DNA of 64,000 nt from Nitratireductor basaltis. Its GTDB lineage: Bacteria; Pseudomonadota; Alphaproteobacteria; Rhizobiales; Rhizobiaceae. The number at the start of each line of letters is the position of its first letter. Position 1 is the first letter of the stretch. The DNA lies in assembly GCF_000733725.1 (NCBI RefSeq), contig NZ_JMQM01000001.1, positions 434,001 to 498,000 on the forward strand, written 5' to 3'. Below, in pieces: positions 32,186-41,006 of the stretch. The notes beneath the pieces are model-generated. The model did no database searches. It was not told the origin of the DNA and saw only the letters and a list, made by a program, of their open reading frames with translations. Position numbers and translations under genes: made by a program.

Positions 32186-32881
32186 ATGCGCGTTCTGTTG
32201 ATTGAAGACGACAGTGCAACCGCACAAAGCATCGAGTTGATGCTGAAATCGGAGAGCTTCAACGTTTACACCACCGATCTGGGTGAGGAAGGCGTCGATC
32301 TCGGAAAGCTCTACGACTACGACATCATCCTGCTGGATCTCAATCTGCCGGACATGTCGGGTTATGAAGTGCTTCGTACACTGCGCCTTTCGAAGGTGAA
32401 GACCCCGATCCTGATCCTGTCCGGCATGGCTGGCATCGAGGACAAGGTTCGCGGCCTGGGCTTCGGCGCAGACGACTATATGACCAAGCCTTTCCACAAG
32501 GATGAGCTGGTCGCACGTATCCATGCGATCGTCCGCAGGTCCAAGGGGCATGCCCAGTCGATCATCACGACCGGTGACCTGGTGGTCAATCTCGATGCCA
32601 AGACCGTGGAAGTTGGCGGGCAGCGCGTACATCTGACCGGCAAGGAATATCAGATGCTGGAGCTGCTCTCGCTGCGCAAGGGCACCACGCTCACCAAGGA
32701 AATGTTCCTCAACCACCTTTATGGCGGAATGGACGAGCCGGAACTGAAGATCATCGACGTCTTCATCTGCAAGCTTCGCAAGAAGCTCGACACTGCATCC
32801 GGCGGTCAGAATTACATCGAGACAGTCTGGGGCCGTGGCTATGTGCTGCGCGAACCCGAAGAGGTTCGCCAGAGCGCCTGA
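32186..32881 (+). CDS. ctrA: Cell-cycle response regulator CtrA
   Basis: 231 residues, an OmpR-type response regulator with the unmistakable CtrA opening [20 protein letters not shown]. The receiver domain (1-120) has acidic pocket E7/D8/D9, phospho-acceptor D51 in [13 protein letters not shown], and K in [11 protein letters not shown]. The C-terminal winged helix (130-231) has [20 protein letters not shown] and [20 protein letters not shown]. CtrA is the master regulator of division, motility and envelope genes. The final residues (VRQSA) lack the Ala-Ala end that CtrA proteins use for ClpXP recognition in Caulobacter. The ATG at 32186 follows a GGGGAAAG site. Three GANTC sites and a TTAACCAT box lie upstream. 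Confidence 0.97.
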   Translation: MRVLLIEDDSATAQSIELMLKSESFNVYTTDLGEEGVDLGKLYDYDIILLDLNLPDMSGYEVLRTLRLSKVKTPILILSGMAGIEDKVRGLGFGADDYMTKPFHKDELVARIHAIVRRSKGHAQSIITTGDLVVNLDAKTVEVGGQRVHLTGKEYQMLELLSLRKGTTLTKEMFLNHLYGGMDEPELKIIDVFICKLRKKLDTASGGQNYIETVWGRGYVLREPEEVRQSA

Positions 32882-32911
32882 TCTCGATCAACTTCTGAGA
32901 CCAAGTCCAAG

Positions 32912-32940
32912 ACCCGGCCTGATCCGCCGGGTTTTGCTGT
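32912..32940 (+). terminator. Intrinsic terminator after ctrA
   Basis: ACCCGGC (32912-32918) pairs with GCCGGGT (32926-32932), with a seven-base loop and then TTTTGCTGTTTTT. It lies 31 bases past the ctrA stop. Confidence 0.85.
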
Positions 32941-32971
32941 TTTTGCACGATGGGCTGAAAGGCCCGCGTGA

Positions 32972-33346
32972 TCAGGCCGCGTCGGTCAGCTTCAATTCGC
33001 GGAAATTCTCCAGAAGCTGCGCGCGGGTAAAGGGCTTGAGCATGTAACCGCTGGCACCGGCACGCTTTGCGCGCATTATGGGGCCGATATCCAGCTCGCT
33101 GCAGCAAAGCAGGATGTGGGGTTTGTTGGCGGGATCCAGCGCGAGGATGCGGCCAATCAGTTCTGCCGACTCCACGTCCGGCAACAGACTGTCGAGGATG
33201 ATGATCTCCGGCATTTCGTGCAGGCAGATCTCATAAGCTTCCTGGCCGGTTGCCGCTTCGGCCACCAGCATGTCCGATGCCGTCAGGATGCGCTTGGCTA
33301 CTTTACGGATGACGCTTGAATCATCGACGATCAGGCAGCGCTTCAT
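32972..33346 (-). CDS. Single-domain response regulator (CheY-like) linked to chpT
   Basis: 124 residues forming one receiver domain with no output domain. It has acidic pocket D8/D9, phospho-acceptor D52 in IIILDSLLPDV, the switch Ser in LLCCSELD and K104 in YMLKPFTRAQL. It is not close to CpdR or DivK by eye. It may take phosphate from ChpT as a side branch or act as a phosphate sink. It is transcribed in the same direction as chpT, 105 bases downstream. A canonical CtrA box (33441-33455) overlaps the chpT stop and may give it its own promoter. Confidence 0.85.
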   Translation of the reverse strand: MKRCLIVDDSSVIRKVAKRILTASDMLVAEAATGQEAYEICLHEMPEIIILDSLLPDVESAELIGRILALDPANKPHILLCCSELDIGPIMRAKRAGASGYMLKPFTRAQLLENFRELKLTDAA

Positions 33347-33366
33347 GGTCCCAGGTCCCTTCTTCG

Positions 33367-33388
33367 ACGGCGGGGGCTTACCCGCCGT
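33367..33388. other. Hairpin between chpT and the response-regulator gene
   Basis: ACGGCGGG (33367-33374) pairs with CCCGCCGT (33381-33388), with a six-base loop. A short T run follows only on the plus strand, so a terminator for chpT (minus strand) is doubtful. It could affect read-through. Confidence 0.35.
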
Positions 33389-33440
33389 TTCCGAAAAGTA
33401 AGGTACCAGAACGTTGTAAAGCGAAGGCGAACGAGCTTGG

Positions 33441-33455
33441 TTAAATTCTGCTTAA
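33441..33455 (-). promoter_or_regulatory. Canonical CtrA box before the single-domain response regulator
   Basis: TTAA-ATTCTGC-TTAA matches TTAA-N7-TTAA exactly. It spans the last codons and stop of chpT and lies 95 bases before the response-regulator start. Confidence 0.65.
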
Positions 33456-34102
33456 ATACCTGATTTCTGAGCTGGAGCTGCAGAAAGCAGAATCTCTTCC
33501 GCACTCGCGCGAATGGAAATTTCAAGCCCCGTTTCGCGTGCCAGAAGCAGCGTGTAGTAGAACTGTACGCTGTGCGCATCCACGCCGTCTTCCAATTCCC
33601 GACCGCTGTGGAGCTCGAGGAATTTCGGTGGAACGCGAACCATCGGGCCATGGGCCCGGATCTCAAAGCGCGGTTCCGTCTCGACATCTTTCAGTCGTAC
33701 GGTCAACTTGCCGCCACGCGGGATCGCGGCATTTGCCACCAGCAACAGGTTGAGCAGAAGCTTCACCTTGTTCTTTGGCAGCAATGCGCGTGTGCCGATC
33801 CATTCCAGATCAGGCTTTTCGTTGCGGATGAAGGCGGTTGCAACGGCTTCCGCATCGCCGGTGTCGATCTGCATGCCCGCCGAGCCGGCTGCGCCAAAGG
33901 CAATGCGTGCGAATTGCAGTCGGGCCGAGGCGTTGACCGCACTTGCACGGATCAGCTGCATCGCATCTTCGTCTGCGCCGCCCTCATCGAGAAGCTCGAG
34001 TCCGTTATTGATTGCACCAACCGGTGAGATGATGTCGTGGCAGACCCGGCTGCACAGCAGGGCGCCGAGGTCCGTCGCGCTGAGGGTGAGAATGTCGTTC
34101 AT
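33452..34102 (-). CDS. chpT: Histidine phosphotransferase ChpT
   Basis: 216 residues. The first helical hairpin has the phospho-accepting His22 in LCSRVCHDIISPVGAINNGLE. The C-terminal part is a degenerate histidine-kinase-like ATPase fold (LLNLLLVANAAIPRGGKLTV) without ATP-binding boxes, as in ChpT. ChpT passes phosphate from CckA to CtrA and CpdR. The ATG at 34102 was chosen by the match to the family start; an upstream extension of 23 residues has no similarity. It is divergent from eipA. Confidence 0.93.
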   Translation of the reverse strand: MNDILTLSATDLGALLCSRVCHDIISPVGAINNGLELLDEGGADEDAMQLIRASAVNASARLQFARIAFGAAGSAGMQIDTGDAEAVATAFIRNEKPDLEWIGTRALLPKNKVKLLLNLLLVANAAIPRGGKLTVRLKDVETEPRFEIRAHGPMVRVPPKFLELHSGRELEDGVDAHSVQFYYTLLLARETGLEISIRASAEEILLSAAPAQKSGI

Positions 34103-34160
34103 GGTCTGGCCATCCCGTCTGGGGTGAAAAACTTGCGTTTGGCGGCGTGCAGGCAATAGC

Positions 34161-34265
34161 GAATCAGTCAATCCGCTTTCAGGAAACCCTGATTACACAA
34201 GGCAGCGGAAGCAGCAAGAATTCGGCTCCGTCAGCCCTGCCTTTAGGGGAAGCTTTAATGGTTGA
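34161..34265. promoter_or_regulatory. GANTC and CtrA-like site in the chpT-eipA divergent region
   Basis: GAATC at 34161-34165, and TTAATGGTTGA at 34255-34265, the latter one base away from the inverse of the TTAACCATTAA in the ctrA promoter. As I recall, eipA in Brucella is under CtrA and CcrM control, which this arrangement would repeat. Confidence 0.45.
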
Positions 34266-34370
34266 AAAAGGATTACGGCCTATTCTCCAATTCGAGATAT
34301 CCGTCCCGGGCGGGGTTGCGGAAGCCGCTGCGGCGCCCCAGCGCGCTGTTGCTTCACAACGGAGAGTACG

Positions 34371-34952
34371 ATGTTTTCTACCCTGAGCTCTTTTACCCGT
34401 GCAATTGCTGCACTTTCGCTGCTTTTGACCGTCTGTGCCTTCAATGTAGGACCGGCCAAGGCGCAGCAGAACGGCTACACGATGGACGAGATCGTGGACG
34501 CCGGTGACAATTTCTTCGGCGCCACCACCGGAGGCCTTGCCACGGTCGTAGAGAAGATCTTCTCCATGTATGGTCTGCCCAACGGTTATGTCCTCGGTTC
34601 GGAGGGCTCGGGGGCCATCATCGGCGGTCTGACTTACGGCGAAGGCACACTCTACACCAAGAATGCAGGCGACCACCCGGTTTACTGGCAGGGGCCCTCA
34701 GTGGGCTGGGATTTCGGCGCGCAAGGGTCGCGCGTGATGGTGCTGGTCTACAATCTCGATCAGGTCGGCAGTCTTTACCGCCGCTATGGCGGCGTGGCCG
34801 GTTCGGCCTATGTCGTGGCAGGCCTCGGCTTCAACGTCCTGAAGAACCAGAATGTCCTCGTCGTGCCGATCCGCACGGGTGTCGGCGCGCGTCTGGGTGT
34901 CAATCTCGGCTATCTCAAGATGACGGCGCGTCCGACCTGGAACCCGTTTTGA
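34371..34952 (+). CDS. eipA: Envelope integrity protein EipA (DUF1134)
   Basis: 193 residues with a signal peptide (hydrophobic core AIAALSLLLTVCAF, cleavage after AKA). The DUF1134 domain follows: FFGATTGGLATVVEKIFSMYG, GSGAIIGGLTYGEGTLYTK and VGARLGVNLGYLKMT. In Brucella and Caulobacter this periplasmic beta-barrel-like protein supports envelope integrity and division. It is divergent from chpT and preceded by a GANTC site and a CtrA-like site. Confidence 0.93.
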   Translation: MFSTLSSFTRAIAALSLLLTVCAFNVGPAKAQQNGYTMDEIVDAGDNFFGATTGGLATVVEKIFSMYGLPNGYVLGSEGSGAIIGGLTYGEGTLYTKNAGDHPVYWQGPSVGWDFGAQGSRVMVLVYNLDQVGSLYRRYGGVAGSAYVVAGLGFNVLKNQNVLVVPIRTGVGARLGVNLGYLKMTARPTWNPF

Positions 34953-35067
34953 ACCTGTCGGGCCACCAATCGTTATGCCGGCGACACCTGCCGGCATGAC
35001 TCCACTGGATTTGTGGCGGCCAGGCATGCGAAACTGAACTCGTTCCTTTGAGCCCGGTCCTGATCAC

Positions 35068-36258
35068 GTGATCCAGAATATACTCGTTTTCGCCCTCGGA
35101 TTTCTCGCAGCCGCATTGCTGGCGGTGCTTGTTGCGCCCGCCCTTTGGCGTCGGGCGGGCGAGCTTGCGCGCAAGCGGCTGGAAGCCCAGCTTCCCCTGT
35201 CTCGCGACGAGCTGAATGCAGCCATTGACGCCCAGCGCGCCGAGCAGGCCATGGCGGTGCGCCGTCTTGAGATGCAGGTCGAGGCGCAAAAGAAGAAAGC
35301 GGCCAGTGATCTGGTCACGATCAACCAGCAACGGGTTGACCTTACGGAGGCGGGGGAGCGCGAGGCTGCGCTTGCAGAAAGCCTTGCAACGCGCGAAGCG
35401 GAACTGTCCGAGACAAGGGAACAGCTGTCCGCTGCGCAGGCCGAAGCTGCATCGCTTAAGCTCAGCCTCGAGCAGGCGGAAGCAAGGGCCAGGGAACAGG
35501 CAACCGAGATCGAGAGCCTTTCGGGTTCCTACGAGGAGGCGAGCCTCAAGCTCAGCCGACTGGAACTGGACCTGGTATCTCGCGACAGCGACATTGAGCG
35601 ATTGAAAAATTCCGTTGGCGTTCTTCGCGAGGAGCGCAAACAGGCCCGTGCTGATCTGCGCGAGGCGAGTAGCAGGCGCAAGCAGGTCGAGAATGCGCTG
35701 AAGCTCGCCGAGAAGAGAGCCAAGGACCTCGAACGTCGCAATGAGCGGATGATGTCTCAGGCATCGACGCGCGAAGAGGCGCTGGAGCGCAAGCAGCGCG
35801 AAATCGCGCTTCTCAAGACGAGGCTGCGGGAGAACACCATGGCAGATGACGGTGGAGCGGCCAAGATGGCGGCGCTTGAAGAAGAAAATGCTCGCCTGGA
35901 GACGAAGGCGGCCGATCTTTCCCTGCAGATTTCGAGCCTGCTTGGTTCGGATCAGGAAAGCGAAGACCCGGTCCAGGGGCGTCTGAAGGCGCGGCTTGAA
36001 GCCGTGGTGGAAGAGAACCGCAAGCTGCGTGCCGCTCTTTCGCAAAAAGATGCCGATCCTTCCGGCGATGCGGAGCTTCGTGAACAGATCGCGGCACTTG
36101 CCGCCGAGGTGGTGACGATAACAGCTGCGCTTGAGGGCCCGGAGTCGCCCATCATATCCGCCATCGAAAGCGAGGTCGCTCAGGACCCCCAGGCGGCAAG
36201 CGTCAGCCTTGCCGAACGCGTCAAGGCATTGCGCCGCGCGACCGCGCCAGCCGAATGA
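35068..36258 (+). CDS. Membrane-anchored coiled-coil protein of unknown function
   Basis: 396 residues, probably starting at GTG 35068. One N-terminal membrane helix (ILVFALGFLAAALLAVLVAP) is followed by about 330 residues of nearly continuous coiled coil rich in Glu, Arg, Ala and Leu, then a short helical tail. The topology resembles envelope or division scaffold proteins, with a long cytoplasmic rod tied to the membrane. I do not recognise a named family. It ends exactly where the convergent methyltransferase gene ends (36258/36259). Confidence 0.75.
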   Translation: MIQNILVFALGFLAAALLAVLVAPALWRRAGELARKRLEAQLPLSRDELNAAIDAQRAEQAMAVRRLEMQVEAQKKKAASDLVTINQQRVDLTEAGEREAALAESLATREAELSETREQLSAAQAEAASLKLSLEQAEARAREQATEIESLSGSYEEASLKLSRLELDLVSRDSDIERLKNSVGVLREERKQARADLREASSRRKQVENALKLAEKRAKDLERRNERMMSQASTREEALERKQREIALLKTRLRENTMADDGGAAKMAALEEENARLETKAADLSLQISSLLGSDQESEDPVQGRLKARLEAVVEENRKLRAALSQKDADPSGDAELREQIAALAAEVVTITAALEGPESPIISAIESEVAQDPQAASVSLAERVKALRRATAPAE

Positions 36259-37065
36259 TCAGCGTTTGAGCCAGATGTGATGCAGCGCGATGGCCGAGGC
36301 TGTCGCGACATTCAGGCTGTCGAAATCCTCCCGCATCGAGATTTTCACGGTCGGCCATTGCTCCAGAAGACCTGAATCGAGCCCCGGCCCCTCCGCACCC
36401 AGCAAAAGTGCCGTTCGCGGGCCGAGGCTAACTTCGCTCACATCGCGTTCTCCCTGTGGCGTCATGGCCAGCACGTCAAAACCGCGCGCATGAAGAAGTG
36501 CAGTCATCTCCTGTGCTTTTCCCGCCTGGGCGAAGGGGACTTTCAGGGCAGCGCCTACCGAAACGCGGATGGCCTTGCGGTAGAGCGGATCGCAGCAATC
36601 GCTGTCCAGGAGCACCGCATCCGCGCCGAAGGCTGCCGCATTGCGAAAGATCGCGCCCATATTGTCATGGTTGGCGATGGCGCTCAGCGCCACCACGAGT
36701 GCATTCTCCGGCAGGCTGTCGAGCAGTTCTTCCGCGGTCTGGCTGCTGCACCTTTCACCCACCGCGATTATGCCGCGATGAATGTTGAAGCCGGCGATCT
36801 CATCCATGATCTCGCCGCCGGCCACATAGACGGGGATATCAGCCGGAACACGCTCAAGCAGGTCGCGTGCGCCTTGGACGCGGTTGTCGCGCAGAAACAG
36901 TGATTGCGCGCGAAACCGGCTCGTCGAGAACAGCACATTCAGCACGACACGGCCTTCAGCAATGAAAAGTCCCTGGCGTCCGACCAGGTCGCGCTCGCGA
37001 ATATCGCGATAGGGCGCAATGCGCTCGTCATACGGATCGGTGATCTCGATCAGCTCACGGTTCAT
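36259..37065 (-). CDS. TrmH/SpoU-family RNA methyltransferase
   Basis: 268 residues. An N-terminal substrate-binding region (FIAEGRVVLNVLF) is followed by a SPOUT domain with the conserved motifs IANHDNMGAIFRNAAAFGAD, LLLGAEGPGLDSGLL and ISMREDFDSLNVATASAIAL, which form the knotted SAM site. It 2'-O-methylates a tRNA or rRNA ribose; the target cannot be read. Its ATG overlaps the stop of the upstream HugZ-like gene (37062). Confidence 0.92.
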   Translation of the reverse strand: MNRELIEITDPYDERIAPYRDIRERDLVGRQGLFIAEGRVVLNVLFSTSRFRAQSLFLRDNRVQGARDLLERVPADIPVYVAGGEIMDEIAGFNIHRGIIAVGERCSSQTAEELLDSLPENALVVALSAIANHDNMGAIFRNAAAFGADAVLLDSDCCDPLYRKAIRVSVGAALKVPFAQAGKAQEMTALLHARGFDVLAMTPQGERDVSEVSLGPRTALLLGAEGPGLDSGLLEQWPTVKISMREDFDSLNVATASAIALHHIWLKR

Positions 37066-37796
37066 GTCCTGTCTGCCTGGGTCTGCAAGGCGGCGAGCGC
37101 CTTGGGGAGGTCGGTTGCAATTCGGACCGGATTTGCAAATGGCACCCGTTCCACCCGATCGCCCGCAACGAGATCCACGCCTTCCGGGTCGATGCCGCCG
37201 ATCCGGAACGTGTCGTGTGAATGGCGCACGCGGTCCGGTATCAGTTGCTGGATAGCCTCGTCGCTCAACATATCGCGCGCGATGCGCTCCGCTTTCTCGA
37301 AACCGGATGGCACCGGTACGAGAAGTTCTTCCCGGCCAAGTTCATAGGCCTTGCCGAACCCGCCATTCAGCAGGGCTGAAACAGGTTCGAGCCGGTAGAA
37401 GGCGAAATCCGCAAAGTCGATATAAAGCGCGGCCTTGGGCTGGCGCGCCAGATAGCGCAGGCGGACAGACGCGTTCCGCGTTGCATCCACTTTTCGTGCC
37501 TCTGCCTTGAGGCTCAGGCGGGGATGGGCGAGAGGGTCTCCCTTCCCGGGCTCCCCCACAAGCAGGGCGCAGGCCGGATTGGCAGCAAGCGCCCTGGTAT
37601 GCGCGGCAAGCTCGGAGATCAGCAGGAGAGGTGCGGCGTCGTACTCCGTTGCCAAGGCAACTCTCGTGGCTTGGGGTAGGCCGTTCTCATCAAGTGTGGC
37701 CAAAGCGCCGAAGCGAGCCATGCGCAGGATGCGGCGGGCGAGCGCGATCGCTTCGGCATCGGTTGGCCTGATGGGGCTTGGCTTTTCGTTCGTCAC
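37062..37796 (-). CDS. HugZ-like pyridoxamine-5'-phosphate-oxidase-fold protein
   Basis: 244 residues. The N-terminal split-barrel domain has FGALATLDENGLPQATRVAL and ALLVGEPGKGDPLAHPRLSL. The C-terminal ~80-residue DUF2470-like region has DPEGVDLVAGDRVERVPF. Members of this group bind flavin or heme, and HugZ degrades heme. The exact reaction is uncertain. It overlaps the downstream methyltransferase gene by ATGA. Confidence 0.87.
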   Translation of the reverse strand: MTNEKPSPIRPTDAEAIALARRILRMARFGALATLDENGLPQATRVALATEYDAAPLLLISELAAHTRALAANPACALLVGEPGKGDPLAHPRLSLKAEARKVDATRNASVRLRYLARQPKAALYIDFADFAFYRLEPVSALLNGGFGKAYELGREELLVPVPSGFEKAERIARDMLSDEAIQQLIPDRVRHSHDTFRIGGIDPEGVDLVAGDRVERVPFANPVRIATDLPKALAALQTQADRT

Positions 37797-37833
37797 TCGT
37801 GGCTCCCGGCGCTTTCCTACGCGCTCCAGAAAC

Positions 37834-38967
37834 TCAATCGCCGATCACGCCCGACTGCACAAGTTCCTCAAGCTCATTTGCATCTATGCCGAAAGCGGAA
37901 AGATCTTTGACAGGCTCTGCTATGCCGGCAACGCTTGCCTTGTCGGTCGAAAAGCGCGGAGCGGGTGCCGGACGCATCATGTCGCCGACCTTTACGTGCG
38001 CCTGGCGCGCGCGATTGTGAGGGTGCTCCGGTGCCTCGCAGAGCGACAGGACCGGCGCCACGCAGGCATCGGTGGGCGCAAAAAGCGCGTCCCACTCATC
38101 CCGTGTCTTCGTCTTCAGCCGGGCTGCAATGGCCTTGCGCATTTCAGGCCACAGCTTGCGGTCATACTGGTTGGAAGCAAATGGTTCTTCGAGCGGCAAC
38201 AGGCGTGAAAATTCGGCGAAGAATTGCGGCTCCAGGCAGGCGACGGCAAGTTGCCCGCCGTCTGCGGTCTCGTATGTGTCGTAGAATGGTGCGCCGCTGT
38301 CGAGCAGGTTTTCGCCCCGCTTTTCCTGCCAGATTCCGGCCTTCATGAAGCCGAAAAAGGAGAGGGCAAGCATGGAGGCGCCGTCGACCATGGCTGCGTC
38401 CACCACCTGTCCCTTGCCTGTGCGGCCGCGCTCTATAAGTGCGGCCAGCAGACCGGTCAGCAGGAACATGGTCCCGCCGCCATAGTCGCCGACAAGGTTG
38501 AGCGGCGGGACGGGTTTCTCATCCCTCGGGCCGATCATCGACAGCACGCCTGAAAGTGCCAGATAGGTCAGGTCGTGACCGGCACGCTTGCTGAGTGGTC
38601 CCTCCTGGCCGAAGCCGGTCATGCGACCATAGATGAGTGCGGGATTTCGGGCGGCGAAGTCCTGCGGGCCCAGTCCCAGCCGCTCCATCACTCCCGGCCT
38701 GAACCCTTCCATCAGGATATCGGCTTTCCCGCCCATGCGAAGAAGCAGGTCGCGACCGGCTTCGCTTTTCAGGTCCACGCGCAGAATGCGGCGGCCGTGA
38801 CGGTCGAGGTCATGCTCGGGCTTCATGTCCAGAAAGGCGCGGGTTGCATTGATCCGCTCCACGCGCACCACCTCCGCACCCATTTCCGAAAGCATCAGCC
38901 CAGCCAACGGCACCGGGCCGAGCCCCGCCATCTCGATCACGCGGATCCCTTGGAGCGGCCCTGCCAT
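37834..38967 (-). CDS. CaiB/BaiF-family CoA transferase or alpha-methylacyl-CoA racemase
   Basis: 377 residues. The family III start GIRVIEMAGLGPVPLAGLMLSEMGAEVVRVER is clear, followed by GRRILRVDLKSEAGRDL and a conserved central TGFGQEGPLSKRAGHDLTYLALSG. That segment, with the His-Asp region DLTYLALSGVLSMIG, fits alpha-methylacyl-CoA racemases. It would epimerise 2-methyl branched acyl-CoA or transfer CoA between acids. It is encoded four bases after an SDR of the hydroxyacyl-CoA dehydrogenase type, suggesting branched acyl-CoA breakdown. Confidence 0.87.
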   Translation of the reverse strand: MAGPLQGIRVIEMAGLGPVPLAGLMLSEMGAEVVRVERINATRAFLDMKPEHDLDRHGRRILRVDLKSEAGRDLLLRMGGKADILMEGFRPGVMERLGLGPQDFAARNPALIYGRMTGFGQEGPLSKRAGHDLTYLALSGVLSMIGPRDEKPVPPLNLVGDYGGGTMFLLTGLLAALIERGRTGKGQVVDAAMVDGASMLALSFFGFMKAGIWQEKRGENLLDSGAPFYDTYETADGGQLAVACLEPQFFAEFSRLLPLEEPFASNQYDRKLWPEMRKAIAARLKTKTRDEWDALFAPTDACVAPVLSLCEAPEHPHNRARQAHVKVGDMMRPAPAPRFSTDKASVAGIAEPVKDLSAFGIDANELEELVQSGVIGD

Positions 38968-38971
38968 GGGT

Positions 38972-39733
38972 TCAGCGCGGTGCCATGCGGATCGCGCCGT
39001 CAAGGCGGATCGTCTCGCCGTTCAGCATCTGGTTTTCCACGATATGGCAGGCAAGCTGCGCATATTCGGACGGCTCGCCAAGGCGGGGCGGGAAGGGGAC
39101 CTGCTGTCCGAGCGAGGCCTGCGCGTCCTCTGGCAGGCCGGCCATCATCGGTGTCTTGAAAATGCCCGGTGCGATTGTGCAGACGCGGATGCCGGACCGG
39201 GACAAATCACGCGCTATGGGAAGCGTCATTCCTACGACACCCCCCTTGGAAGCGGAGTAGGCGACCTGGCCGACCTGCCCGTCAAAGGCCGCAACCGATG
39301 CCGTGTTGACGATCACGCCACGCTCGCCACCCTCCAGCGGGTCGAGGTCCTGCGCTGCAGCAGCGAAAAGGCGGATCATGTTGAAGGTGCCAAGCAGGTT
39401 GATCTCGATGACCTTGCGGTAGAGGTCAAGCGAGTGCGGGCCATCCTTGCCGACAGTCTTCACCGCAACCGCGATGCCGGCGCAATTTACGAGAATGCGC
39501 GGGGCGCCAAGTTTCTCCGCTGCCGCAAGAATGGCTGCCTGTCCATCTTCTTCGCTGGTCACATCGCATTTGACGGCAATGCCGCCAATTTCTTCAGCCA
39601 CCTGCGTTGCCCGCTCGACCTGGATATCGGCAAGAGCGACCTTCGCGCCCCTGGCTGCAAGCGCGCGGGCGGTTGCCTCGCCAAGGCCGGAGCCGCCGCC
39701 GGTGACCAATGCTACATGGCCTGATGGATTCAT
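38972..39733 (-). CDS. SDR-family 3-hydroxyacyl-CoA dehydrogenase-like enzyme
   Basis: 253 residues. Cofactor site [16 protein letters not shown] with D at the NAD-selecting position ([10 protein letters not shown]), NCAGIA, and the catalytic Ser-Tyr-Lys set in [21 protein letters not shown]. The sequence is close in style to 3-hydroxy-2-methylbutyryl-CoA dehydrogenase (type II, HSD17B10). ATG 39733 was chosen from the GHVALVTGG start. It is paired with the downstream AMACR-like gene. Confidence 0.9.
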   Translation of the reverse strand: MNPSGHVALVTGGGSGLGEATARALAARGAKVALADIQVERATQVAEEIGGIAVKCDVTSEEDGQAAILAAAEKLGAPRILVNCAGIAVAVKTVGKDGPHSLDLYRKVIEINLLGTFNMIRLFAAAAQDLDPLEGGERGVIVNTASVAAFDGQVGQVAYSASKGGVVGMTLPIARDLSRSGIRVCTIAPGIFKTPMMAGLPEDAQASLGQQVPFPPRLGEPSEYAQLACHIVENQMLNGETIRLDGAIRMAPR

Positions 39734-39754
39734 GCTGTAACGCCTCCCGAATGG

Positions 39755-39795
39755 TACAAACCAAAGCGGCACCCTAGCTGGTCGCCGGGTGCCGC
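39755..39795 (-). terminator. Candidate terminator after choV
   Basis: GCGGCACCC (39766-39774) pairs perfectly with GGGTGCCGC (39787-39795). On the minus strand TTTGGTTTG follows. It separates the choline transporter operon from the SDR gene. Confidence 0.6.
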
Positions 39796-39818
39796 GAAAG
39801 GTTCAGGTGTGGTCGTTA

Positions 39819-41006
39819 TCAGCGGCGCAAAACGGCTTTGAGCGCGTCGCGGATACCGATGGCGCCAACAAAGCGGGACTTCTCGTCGAACAGCGCAACC
39901 GGTGCCGTTTGCGACTGGTGCATGGCCTGCATCACCGTTTTGAGCGGTGTGCCAGCGGTCGCCCAATAGACCTTCGGCTTGTCCTCCGGCAGCCGCTCCA
40001 TGTTGTCGCACGAGACCCAGATCGCGGGCTTGCCATTGCGCTCGGCATCCACCACCAGCATGTTCTCGTCGAACTTGAAGCGGGTCGTGCGTCTGCGGTC
40101 GAGCCACAGCCAGCCGTCTCCCGCATTTTCCAGATCACGCGCATCGCGCATCACGTTCCATGCCGTCAGCACCGAGAGCGGGTTCACATTGGCGATGAAG
40201 TCGCGCACGTAATCCGTCTGGGGATTGAGCACGATGTCTTCCGGCGCGCCGGTCTGGATGATGCGTCCGCCTTCCATGATGGAGATGCGGTTGCCGATTT
40301 TCAGCGCTTCCTCCAGATCGTGGCTGACGAAGAGGATCGTCTTTTTCAGCCTTGACTGGAGCTCCATCAACTCATCCTGCAACTTCGTGCGGATCAACGG
40401 ATCGAGCGCGGAGAAGGGCTCGTCCATGAGCAGGATCGGCGCTTCGGTCGCGAAGGCGCGGGCAAGGCCGACACGCTGCTGCATGCCGCCGGAAAGCTCA
40501 TGGGCATATTTGTCGGCCCAGTCTTCCAGATGAACCAGCTCCAGCTGTGCCATGATGCGCTCGCGGCGCTCTTTCGCAGGCACGCCTGCAAGCTCGAGCC
40601 CGAAGCCGACATTTTCGGCCACGGTTCGCCAGGGCAGGAGGGCAAATTGCTGGAACACCATGGCCACGCATTCGCGCCGGATGCGGCGCAATTCGCCGGC
40701 GTTTGCGCTTGTGACCTTGGCCTGCCAGTCGCCATCATTGACGATCACTTCGCCGCGGGTCGTCTCGTTCAGCCGGTTCACCGCACGCAGAAGCGTGGAT
40801 TTGCCGGAGCCGGAAAGACCCATCAGCACGGAGATCTCGCCGCGTTCGACGGTGAGATTGCAGCCGGCGCAGCCGAGAACCGCTCCAGTCTGCGCTATTA
40901 TTTCCTCGCGTGACTTGCCTGCATCCACCAGCGGAAGGGCTTCCTGCTGCTCACGTTGGGTGCCGAAAATGATGTCGACATCCTTGAAGTCGATTGCCGT
41001 ACTCAT
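39819..41006 (-). CDS. choV: Choline/glycine betaine ABC transporter ATP-binding protein
   Basis: 395 residues. ABC domain with Walker A GLSGSGKSTLLRAVNRL, Q-loop FQQFALLPWRTV, signature LSGGMQQRVGLARAF and Walker B ILLMDEPFSALDP, then His in VSHDLEEALKIG. A C-terminal extension of about 120 residues holds a degenerate CBS-like pair that senses osmolarity in ProV/OpuAA-type proteins. It couples ATP hydrolysis to choline or betaine uptake. The start overlaps the choW stop (41003). Confidence 0.92.
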   Translation of the reverse strand: MSTAIDFKDVDIIFGTQREQQEALPLVDAGKSREEIIAQTGAVLGCAGCNLTVERGEISVLMGLSGSGKSTLLRAVNRLNETTRGEVIVNDGDWQAKVTSANAGELRRIRRECVAMVFQQFALLPWRTVAENVGFGLELAGVPAKERRERIMAQLELVHLEDWADKYAHELSGGMQQRVGLARAFATEAPILLMDEPFSALDPLIRTKLQDELMELQSRLKKTILFVSHDLEEALKIGNRISIMEGGRIIQTGAPEDIVLNPQTDYVRDFIANVNPLSVLTAWNVMRDARDLENAGDGWLWLDRRRTTRFKFDENMLVVDAERNGKPAIWVSCDNMERLPEDKPKVYWATAGTPLKTVMQAMHQSQTAPVALFDEKSRFVGAIGIRDALKAVLRR

